Source: Halocatena marina (GTDB lineage Archaea; Halobacteriota; Halobacteria; Halobacteriales; Haloarculaceae). From it: a stretch of 64,000 nucleotides of DNA. Positions within the stretch are counted from its first letter, which is position 1; every line of letters begins with the position of its first letter. The stretch is taken from positions 1,984,001 through 2,048,000 of the forward strand of contig NZ_JALLPK010000001.1 in the NCBI RefSeq assembly GCF_023276375.1, in the 5' to 3' direction. Shown piece after piece: positions 7,598 to 15,058 of this stretch. The notes below the pieces were generated by a model, which made no database searches, was not told where the DNA came from, and worked only from the letters and a program-made list of their open reading frames with translations. Both the position numbers and the translations under genes were made by a program.

Positions 7598-10084
7598 ATG
7601 GAGTACCACGAGACGGTGAATACACTGGAGCGATTGCGGAGGCTTCGGCCAAAGCTTGGGACCAGAACGACCGCTTCGCTGTTAGAGCATCTGGGCAACC
7701 CTCACGAAGGGATGGCTGCCATTCAGATCGCTGGCTCGAACGGGAAAGGGAGCACGGCCCGCGTCCTCGATCGCATCCTCCGAGAGGCAGGACTTAGTGT
7801 CGGTCTCTACACCTCACCGGATCTGAACGATTTCCGCGAACGAGTCCGCGTTCGTGGTCGGAACATTCCAAAAAGAGAGGTCGTACGGTTCGTCGAGGAG
7901 GCGTGGCCGTATATCGTTGATCGGGCTGTCGAGGGAGACGGCCCGACGTTTTTCGAAGTGTGTACTGCGCTTGCACTCTGGCATTTTGACCGCGAAAACG
8001 TGGATTGTGCGGTTCTTGAGGTCGGGATCGGTGGCAGGTACGACGCGACGAGCGTCGTTGATCCCGTAGCGGCAGCGGTCACGAGTGTCAGCCTCGAACA
8101 CACCGACATTCTCGGCTCGACCGTTGAGGAAATCGCCCGAGACAAGGCACAAGTCGCACCCACTGATGCGCCGCTCGTGACCGGTGCAACGGGGCGAGCG
8201 CTCGAAACGATTCGGGAGGAGGCCGACGTGCTGACGGTCGGCTCGACGCGTGTGGACAGCTCTGTAGCGGATCGTGAAACGGTCCACGATCCGGAGTCAG
8301 GCCCCGACATCGGCGTCACCGAGGGTGAGATGGTGTCGTCGTCGATGGCGGCGGTTTCGGTTGATGGACCTGACTGGAGAGTCGAGAGTCGGACACCGCT
8401 GCTCGGTCAATATCAAGCGGTCAACATCGGCATTGCCGGCACGCTCGCCAGACAAGTTGCTGATGTGACCGAGCACGATATCGCGGCGGGCATCCGGAAC
8501 GTTCACTGGCCGGGACGGTTCGAGGTGATGGACGACACGCCGCTCACGGTGCTCGATGGCGCGCACAACCCCGATGCGTGCGCAAAGCTCTCGACGGTGC
8601 TCAAACGCTTCGACTACGACGATCTGTCCCTCGTGTTCGGCGCGATGCGCGATAAGGACCATCAGGCGATGTGTCGCTCGCTCCCGTCTGCCGATCGGGT
8701 GTTCCTCGCCGAACCCGCCGTGAATCGCGCGGAGGATACTGCTGTCCTCTCGACAGTCTTTGAAAGAGAGACTGACGGAACGGTTGAACAGTGTGGATCC
8801 GTCCTCGGTGCAGTCGATCGGGCACTCCAGCAAGCTAATGTGGCGGATTGCGTCGTGATAGCGGGATCGTTGTACACCGTCGCAGAGGCGCGAGATCGCT
8901 GGACTCGGGCACCGATTCCCACACAGACCGACACGACAGCGCGCGCTCGATCCGTCGTGCGAGCTGCCGACGTGCCTGCAGCGGAGCGTCCAGCGCCCGA
9001 CCAGATGGTTCACCGGACGATCCGGTTTCATGCTCGGCGTGAACAGGCCACGTTGTTGCGGACAACGATGCTCTCGCTGGGCGGTACCTGTTCTGTCTCC
9101 GAGATCGCCGCAGACGAGCACATTGACGTCGTCATGACGGGAACGCTGGCGCAGTTCAGAGACCTCATTCGCCAACTGCGCGGCCAGAGCGAATTCAATC
9201 ACATTGCCTCGCAGTTGAACCACGCGCTCGGGATCGAAACGAACGGAAAGGACGAATCGTCCTGTGACTACCCATGGGAGAACGGCACGGCGGTGATGGG
9301 CATTTTGAACGTCACACCAGACAGCTTCCACGACAGCAGCGAGTCAGTTGAAGCCGCCTGTGCCCGCGCTGAAGAGATGGTTGCTGCAGGCGCTGACATA
9401 CTGGATATCGGTGCTGAATCGACGAGGCCAGGAGCAGATCCAGTCACAGCCGAGGAGGAACGCGAGCGACTGCTTCCGGTCCTTGATCGGCTCACCGACA
9501 GCACTGCGATGATTTCCGTCGATACGCGCAAGCCTGCGGTTGCCGAAGCCGCGCTTGAGGCTGGTGTCGAGATGATCAACGACGTCTCCGGCCTTGCTGA
9601 CGCAGCAATGCGCAGCGTTGTTGCGGAGTGGGACGTACCGGTGGTCGTGATGCACAGTCTCTCGACGCCAGTCGATCCAAAGCAACAGTACTCATACGGC
9701 GATGTCGTTGACGACGTGCTTTCGGAACTCACCGAACGCGTCTTACTCGCCGAGCGAGCGGGCATCGACCGTTCTCGTGTCGTCGTGGATCCCGGACTTG
9801 GGTTCGGTAAGCGCGCCACAGAGAGCTTCGAGTTGCTCGACCGACTTGACGAATTCAGCGCCCTCGGAACGCCGATCATGGTTGGTCATTCGCACAAATC
9901 GATGTTCGAACACGCCGGCTGTGGTCCTGACGAACGACTCGCGCCGACGATTGCTGCGACGACGCTGGCCACAGAACGCGGTGCGGACATCGTCCGCGTC
10001 CACGATGTTGCGCCGAACGCTGCTGCTGTTGCTACCGCCGAACGGACCACGCGTACTGATCACTCATCTGACCCCAGTTTGTGA
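7598..10084 (+). CDS. folCP: FolC-FolP fusion: folylpolyglutamate synthase / dihydropteroate synthase
   Basis: 828-residue bifunctional folate enzyme. Residues 1-430 are a Mur-ligase-type folylpolyglutamate/dihydrofolate synthase with P-loop GSNGKGS (46-52), the VLEVGIGGRYDAT block and LDGAHNPDA. Residues from about 563 are dihydropteroate synthase: MGILNVTPDSF, DIGAESTRPGA, SVDTRKPAV, DVSGLAD, DPGLGFGK and MVGHSHKS are all present. Between them a segment of about 100 residues (MVHRTIRFHARREQ onwards) matches neither enzyme that I know. FolC-FolP fusions are known from haloarchaea. The gene is divergent from the methyltransferase and upstream of a folate-dependent flavoenzyme, in keeping with supply of tetrahydrofolate to the C1 pathway. 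Confidence 0.92.
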   Translation: MEYHETVNTLERLRRLRPKLGTRTTASLLEHLGNPHEGMAAIQIAGSNGKGSTARVLDRILREAGLSVGLYTSPDLNDFRERVRVRGRNIPKREVVRFVEEAWPYIVDRAVEGDGPTFFEVCTALALWHFDRENVDCAVLEVGIGGRYDATSVVDPVAAAVTSVSLEHTDILGSTVEEIARDKAQVAPTDAPLVTGATGRALETIREEADVLTVGSTRVDSSVADRETVHDPESGPDIGVTEGEMVSSSMAAVSVDGPDWRVESRTPLLGQYQAVNIGIAGTLARQVADVTEHDIAAGIRNVHWPGRFEVMDDTPLTVLDGAHNPDACAKLSTVLKRFDYDDLSLVFGAMRDKDHQAMCRSLPSADRVFLAEPAVNRAEDTAVLSTVFERETDGTVEQCGSVLGAVDRALQQANVADCVVIAGSLYTVAEARDRWTRAPIPTQTDTTARARSVVRAADVPAAERPAPDQMVHRTIRFHARREQATLLRTTMLSLGGTCSVSEIAADEHIDVVMTGTLAQFRDLIRQLRGQSEFNHIASQLNHALGIETNGKDESSCDYPWENGTAVMGILNVTPDSFHDSSESVEAACARAEEMVAAGADILDIGAESTRPGADPVTAEEERERLLPVLDRLTDSTAMISVDTRKPAVAEAALEAGVEMINDVSGLADAAMRSVVAEWDVPVVVMHSLSTPVDPKQQYSYGDVVDDVLSELTERVLLAERAGIDRSRVVVDPGLGFGKRATESFELLDRLDEFSALGTPIMVGHSHKSMFEHAGCGPDERLAPTIAATTLATERGADIVRVHDVAPNAAAVATAERTTRTDHSSDPSL

Positions 10085-10356
10085 TCGACTGCCAAAGAAA
10101 CACAACATGAATTCTATAATACATTATGTGGGAGAATTCGACGAAGATATACTACTTCAAAGACATGTTTCGAGGAGCACGGCAGTCGATATCCACTGAT
10201 TCACAAGCAGGTGTATACGGGATTCACGACGTGCTGTTTGGCCAATGTTGCTTGACGCATAGCATTCGATCGATCCGTCCTATCGCTCATTTTCTAACAG
10301 AGTTGTCAGTTATGGATCCCTTTATTACTCGGCGCGTTCCTCAACAGTAGACAAGC
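10085..10356. promoter_or_regulatory. Upstream region of the flavoenzyme gene
   Basis: No protein gene is seen. A TATA box CCCTTTATTAC at about 10317-10327 is the best promoter. It implies transcription starting near 10350, giving the flavoenzyme mRNA a leader of about 90 bases, unlike the leaderless genes around it. Confidence 0.45.
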
Positions 10357-10443
10357 ATGAAATTGACAGACATAGCCGTGAGAGCGAGCGTGAATCGGTC
10401 CAAGAGATGGCATCAGTTCAGTACCTGCGTGGGTGATCATTGA
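10357..10443 (+). CDS. Possible 28-residue leader ORF
   Basis: A short frame beginning ATGAAATTGACAGACATAGC and ending TGA, with the stop sharing its last base with the ATG of the flavoenzyme (TGATG). Its ATG lies a few bases after the expected transcription start from the TATA box at 10321-10327. The peptide is basic (MKLTDIAVRASVNRSKRWHQ at the start) with a single cysteine. It could be a coupling or regulatory leader. It may equally be chance, since nothing beyond position and overlap supports it. Confidence 0.3.
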   Translation: MKLTDIAVRASVNRSKRWHQFSTCVGDH

Positions 10444-12980
10444 TGGCATCGGATTCCAGTGACAGCGGTGTCCCATCGCACGCGAAAACGGTCATTCTCG
10501 GGGCCGGAATCGTCGGAAACAGCCTCGCCTATCACCTCGCAGAACAGGGCCGGAAGGATATCCTCCTCGTCGATAAGGGACCACTGCCGGACCCGGGTGG
10601 CTCGACGGGCCACGCATCGAACTTCCTCATGCCCGTCGAACATTCGAAAGAGATGACCCACCTTACTCAGGAGTCCATCGAGCAGTACAGAGAGATGGAC
10701 ACGTTCAACGAGAGCGGGGGTATCGAGGTCGCACGCACAGAAGAACGGATGGCCGAAAATCGACGTCGTCTGCAGTCGGCTAAGGCGTGGGGCGAACCAG
10801 CAGAGTTGTTGTCGCCCGAAGACGTCGAGGAGTTGGTTCCCTACATCAACACCGACCTCATCAAAGGTGGTTTCTACACAGAGGGGGCTGGTGTCTGTGA
10901 CCCACTCCGTGCCGGTGAGGTGATGCGGGCTCGGGCCAAGGACAAAGATGCACTCACCGTTTCGCCGAACACTACTGTCCTCGACATCCACGTCGAGCAC
11001 GGCGAGATTCAGTCGGTCGAAACCGATCGTGGGACGGTCACTGCCGACGAGGTCGTCATCGCATCCGGACTCTGGAGTCCGAAGCTCGCGGAGATGGCTG
11101 GCGTCGAAATTCCGCTCACGCCAGCAGTACACCAGATGATTAGTGTGGGTCCCATCTCGTTGCTCGAAGAAGACGAGGGCGAGATCAACTATCCAGTCGT
11201 TCGTGACATGGACACTCAGATGTACGAACGCCCGAGCGGCAACGATCTCGAGGTCGGTTCCTACCAACACCGACCGATCCTCTGGGATGTCGATGACATT
11301 CCATCGATCGAGGAGGCACCGCTGTCGCCAACCCAGCCGCCGCTCACTGATGACGCCTTCGAGAAATCGATGGCGGACGCACTTGAGTTGATGCCAGAGG
11401 TCCTCGATGATCCTGAAGCAGGTATTCGCCACGAGATTGACGGCCTATTGTCGGTGACACCGGACGGTATGCCACTCCTCGGACCGATGCAAGCGGTCGA
11501 TGGCCTGTGGTCCTGTGCGGCGATCTGGATCAAAGAAGCGCCTGCAATCGGCGAAGAGGTGGCAAAGTGGATGACGCGGGGCTATCCCGATATCGACCTC
11601 CACAGCTCGAACATCAACCGCTTTTTCGAGTACGGAACGTCGCGGACGTTCGTCAAAGAGCGAGCGCACGAGGGATTCCAGAAGATCTACGGCATCGTTC
11701 ACCCGGTCGAGCAGTGGCAGTCCTCGCGTCCCCTTCGGACGAGTGCCTTCTACACCAGACAAGACGAACTGGACGCGCGCTTTTTCGAAGCCGCTGGGTG
11801 GGAGCGCCCACAGTGGTTCGAGTCCAACGAGGACCTCGTCGATCAGTACGCAGACGAGATAGCAGATCTGCGCCGGTCCAACGAGTGGGATTCTCGTTGG
11901 TGGTCTCCGATCATCCTCGGCGAACACCTTCACATGCGCGAGAACGTCGGCATGATCGGCGATATGGGCTTTACCATCTTCGATCTCGTGGGACCGGGTG
12001 CGACGGAGTACGCCGAGAAGATGGCAGTCGGCCGCATGGATGTCGATGTCGGAAAGTCGGTGTACACACCCATTCTCGATGAGAACGGTGGCTTCCGCTC
12101 GGATCTCTCGGTCGTTCGCGTTGAGGAGGATCGCTACCGTGTCATCACTGGGGGGGGCATGGGTGGAGCGGACAAGCAGTGGTTCAGCCAACACCTTCCG
12201 GAGGATGGCTCAGTGCATATCGACGACCAGACCTCTGCACTCTGTACGCTGGGTGTCTGGGGACCAGATGCACGAGACGTCCTCGATTCGGTGGCTGAAG
12301 AGGATGTGTCCCACGAAGCATTCCCACCGTACACGGCCCAGGAAATTACTATCGGCGAGGTAGACACGTGGGCGCTGCGGATCTCCTACGTCGGAGAGCG
12401 CGGGTGGGAGCTGTACGCACCGATGGAACAGGGCCAGCGTCTCTGGGACATCATCTGGGAGGCTGGTCAGGAGTACGACGTTCGTCCCGTCGGCATGGGC
12501 GTCTACGGCACGACCGGACGGATGGAGAAGGGCTATCGCCTCTATGGTCACGAACTCGAACTCGAATACAATCCGGCAGAGGCCGGTCTCACCTTCCACG
12601 GCGTCAAAGACGCAGACTTCATCGGCAAGGAAGCCTACGCAACGGCCATCGAATCGGAGAACACTGCTACGCTCTGTACGCTCTCGGTTGATGACCACGC
12701 GCCCAACGGGGGTGAGCGGCGCTTCATGCTGGGTGGCGAGCCCATTCTCGCAGACGGCGACGTGATCGTCGACGAAGAGGGGCGACGATCGTACGTCACG
12801 AGCGCTGGCACCGGACCGAGCGTCGGCAAACACCTGCTGATGAGCTATCTTCCGCCCGAATACGCAACCGAGGGTCAGCAGCTGTCGGTCGAGTACTTCG
12901 GCCAGCAGTACCCGGTTACCGTCGAAGTCGCCGGAAGCCGGCCACTGTTCGACCCGAACAACGAGCGCATCCGCAGCTAA
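10443..12980 (+). CDS. Dimethylglycine/sarcosine dehydrogenase-type flavoprotein with GcvT domain
   Basis: An 845-residue two-part enzyme of the dimethylglycine dehydrogenase/oxidase and sarcosine dehydrogenase family. The N-terminal half is a D-amino-acid-oxidase-like FAD domain (GAGIVG at 20-25). It carries the GSTGHA motif whose His57 corresponds to the histidine that binds FAD covalently in the family. The C-terminal half (about 430-845) is a GcvT-like folate-binding domain, ending in the GcvT beta-barrel. The expected reaction is oxidative N-demethylation, with transfer of the C1 unit to THF as methylene-THF. The ATG at 10443 is preferred over the TTG one codon earlier. The ETF genes follow 73 bases downstream, suggesting a dehydrogenase feeding ETF rather than an oxidase. 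Dimethylglycine versus sarcosine cannot be told apart by eye. Confidence 0.88.
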   Translation: MASDSSDSGVPSHAKTVILGAGIVGNSLAYHLAEQGRKDILLVDKGPLPDPGGSTGHASNFLMPVEHSKEMTHLTQESIEQYREMDTFNESGGIEVARTEERMAENRRRLQSAKAWGEPAELLSPEDVEELVPYINTDLIKGGFYTEGAGVCDPLRAGEVMRARAKDKDALTVSPNTTVLDIHVEHGEIQSVETDRGTVTADEVVIASGLWSPKLAEMAGVEIPLTPAVHQMISVGPISLLEEDEGEINYPVVRDMDTQMYERPSGNDLEVGSYQHRPILWDVDDIPSIEEAPLSPTQPPLTDDAFEKSMADALELMPEVLDDPEAGIRHEIDGLLSVTPDGMPLLGPMQAVDGLWSCAAIWIKEAPAIGEEVAKWMTRGYPDIDLHSSNINRFFEYGTSRTFVKERAHEGFQKIYGIVHPVEQWQSSRPLRTSAFYTRQDELDARFFEAAGWERPQWFESNEDLVDQYADEIADLRRSNEWDSRWWSPIILGEHLHMRENVGMIGDMGFTIFDLVGPGATEYAEKMAVGRMDVDVGKSVYTPILDENGGFRSDLSVVRVEEDRYRVITGGGMGGADKQWFSQHLPEDGSVHIDDQTSALCTLGVWGPDARDVLDSVAEEDVSHEAFPPYTAQEITIGEVDTWALRISYVGERGWELYAPMEQGQRLWDIIWEAGQEYDVRPVGMGVYGTTGRMEKGYRLYGHELELEYNPAEAGLTFHGVKDADFIGKEAYATAIESENTATLCTLSVDDHAPNGGERRFMLGGEPILADGDVIVDEEGRRSYVTSAGTGPSVGKHLLMSYLPPEYATEGQQLSVEYFGQQYPVTVEVAGSRPLFDPNNERIRS

Positions 12981-13053
12981 GAGAAGCATCCACAACCACT
13001 GGGATCGACTCGAACGTGATCAGATCCTTTACACCAACCTATACGAGAACACC

Positions 13054-13815
13054 ATGGAAGTGCTAGCCTGCATCAAGCGGGTACCGGATACCGGATCGAG
13101 AATTGTACTGACAGAAGACAAACAAGATATCGACACCAGCAATCTCGGGTTCACGATGAGCCCGCACGAAGAATGTGCGGTTGAGGCTGCTATCGAGTTG
13201 ACCCAGAGCCACGGTGGGACGGCAACAGCGTTGACACTCGGCCCAGACGAGGCGACCGAGCAAGTCCGAACCGCATTGGCAATGCAAGCCGACGAGGCAG
13301 TGCTGCTGGAAACTGATGGAAGCGAGTGGGGCGCTATCGATACTGCCCAAGCCATCGCCGAGCACGTCCGCAATCGAGACGAAGAACTCGATCTGCTCCT
13401 GTTCGGTAATGAGTCCGCAGACGCAGGGAACTACCAGGTCGGTGTCCGCGTTGCTCACGAACTCGATCTCCCTTGCGTGACCGGCATCAAATCCCTCACA
13501 GTTGAAGACGGAACGGCCATCGCAAAACGAGAAGTATCCGGGGGCTCAGAGGTGTACGAGGTGGAGCTTCCGGCAGTGATATCCGTGAAAGAAGGATTGA
13601 ACGAGCCTCGCTATCCGTCGATACGCTCAAAGATGGCGGCACAACGTCACGACGTCGAGCGGAGCGAACCGGAGCGGACTGCTGCTGTCGGTCTCGAAAA
13701 GATTCGTCTCGAAACGCCAGAGCAATCAGAAGGCTCCGCCGAGATACTCGGAGAAGGACCCGAGGCAGTGGACAACGTCATGGAAGTACTATCCAACGAT
13801 TTGGAGGTGCTCTGA
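13054..13815 (+). CDS. etfB: Electron-transfer flavoprotein beta subunit
   Basis: 253 residues of the adenine-nucleotide alpha-hydrolase-like ETF beta fold, which binds AMP and shuttles electrons from flavin dehydrogenases to the membrane quinone pool. The N-terminus MEVLACIKRVPDTGS is typical of EtfB, as are NESADAGNYQVGVRVA and the VKEGLNEPRYPS block. A TATA-like CCTTTAC lies about 25 bases before the ATG, so the etf pair may have its own promoter as well as read-through from the flavoenzyme gene. The next gene starts 3 bases after the stop. Its place behind the demethylating flavoenzyme identifies the likely electron donor. Confidence 0.93.
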   Translation: MEVLACIKRVPDTGSRIVLTEDKQDIDTSNLGFTMSPHEECAVEAAIELTQSHGGTATALTLGPDEATEQVRTALAMQADEAVLLETDGSEWGAIDTAQAIAEHVRNRDEELDLLLFGNESADAGNYQVGVRVAHELDLPCVTGIKSLTVEDGTAIAKREVSGGSEVYEVELPAVISVKEGLNEPRYPSIRSKMAAQRHDVERSEPERTAAVGLEKIRLETPEQSEGSAEILGEGPEAVDNVMEVLSNDLEVL

Positions 13816-13817
13816 CC

Positions 13818-14783
13818 GTGATCCTCAGCTTAATCGAACACGAAGACGGCACGCCGAGCGACGTGTCGCTCCAGATGCTCACGTTGGCTCGTGACATCGC
13901 CGAACAAACAGATTCGTCGCTAGCTGCCATCGTGTTTGATGATGGAGACGCTGTGACCGACGCGGTAGCCACACAGGGCGTCGAAGATGTCTACAGCGTC
14001 ACCCACGACCGCCTCGACGTGTATGCGCCAGAGGCGTGGGCCGAAAGCGTCGACCAGCTCGTCGAAGAACTCGACCCGGAGGCTGTTCTGGCTGCTGGTA
14101 CCGATCGTGGTCACGAGGTTTTGGCACACGTCGTCGCCAGACGTGATCTACCGATGGCCGCAAACTGCACCGAAGTGGACGCTGGCGATGCCTACGAAGT
14201 GACGCGACAACGCTGGGGTGGCAGCCTCATCGAACACGCTCGATTCGATAGCGGGATGCCGGTGCTCACGACCGCAGCACACGAGATAGCCGCAGAACCA
14301 GCCACCGAGGCAGCCGACGTGACGACCCACGATTTCACACCGACACTCGATGACGACGACTTCCGTGTCCGCGTCTCACGACGGGAAGAGTCCGATGCAG
14401 AGGGCATTCCGTTAGGAGAGGCCCGCATCGTCGTCGGTGGAGGCCGTGGCGTCGGAAGTAGCGAAGACTTTGATCAGTTAGAAGAGCTTGCAGAACTGCT
14501 CGGTGGGACGGTTGGCTCCTCGCGTGCCGCTGTCAACGAGGGATGGCGTCCCCACGACGACCAGATCGGCCTGACCGGTGCCAAGATCGCACCGAAGCTC
14601 TATGTCGCCTGTGGGATCAGCGGTGCGGTCCAGCATATGGTTGGCTGTAAGGGAGCGGACAACATTCTCGCAATCAACACAGATCCCGAAACGTCCATCA
14701 TCCAAAAAGGAGAGTACGCCGTCATCGGTGACCTCCACGAGGTCGTCCCAGCACTGAATGAGGCGATTCGGAATGGACAATGA
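13818..14783 (+). CDS. etfA: Electron-transfer flavoprotein alpha subunit
   Basis: 321 residues with the EtfA layout: an N-terminal alpha/beta domain followed by the FAD-binding domain. The hallmark sequences are GGRGVGSSEDF, VGSSRAAVNEGW, KLYVACGISGAVQHMVG and AINTDPETSI. The last two line the FAD pocket in the family. The start is a GTG, three bases after the etfB stop, giving a tightly coupled pair. Together EtfAB should accept electrons from the upstream flavoenzyme and pass them to an ETF-quinone oxidoreductase, which is not encoded in this window. Confidence 0.93.
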   Translation: MILSLIEHEDGTPSDVSLQMLTLARDIAEQTDSSLAAIVFDDGDAVTDAVATQGVEDVYSVTHDRLDVYAPEAWAESVDQLVEELDPEAVLAAGTDRGHEVLAHVVARRDLPMAANCTEVDAGDAYEVTRQRWGGSLIEHARFDSGMPVLTTAAHEIAAEPATEAADVTTHDFTPTLDDDDFRVRVSRREESDAEGIPLGEARIVVGGGRGVGSSEDFDQLEELAELLGGTVGSSRAAVNEGWRPHDDQIGLTGAKIAPKLYVACGISGAVQHMVGCKGADNILAINTDPETSIIQKGEYAVIGDLHEVVPALNEAIRNGQ

Positions 14784-15058
14784 GAGCGAACGCTTGAAAG
14801 GACCTGAAGATTCATTCGGTGGACTGTGACATATTTCGAGTAATCTCATCTCCGTCTATCTCAGCGGATGTCATCTCATTCTGATCGTTCGATCTTATTC
14901 CGGTTCGTTGCCCTCGATTCGTATTCGTTGTCGATATCGATCTCGCTGTTTCAAGAATGTGAGCCACGGGCCATCATTCCGTCACTCTTCTTCGCGTCGG
15001 TGAGAGTGGACCGTTCCATCGCCAAGATTGAACGTTCTGGGATTTGTACAGACAGGTA

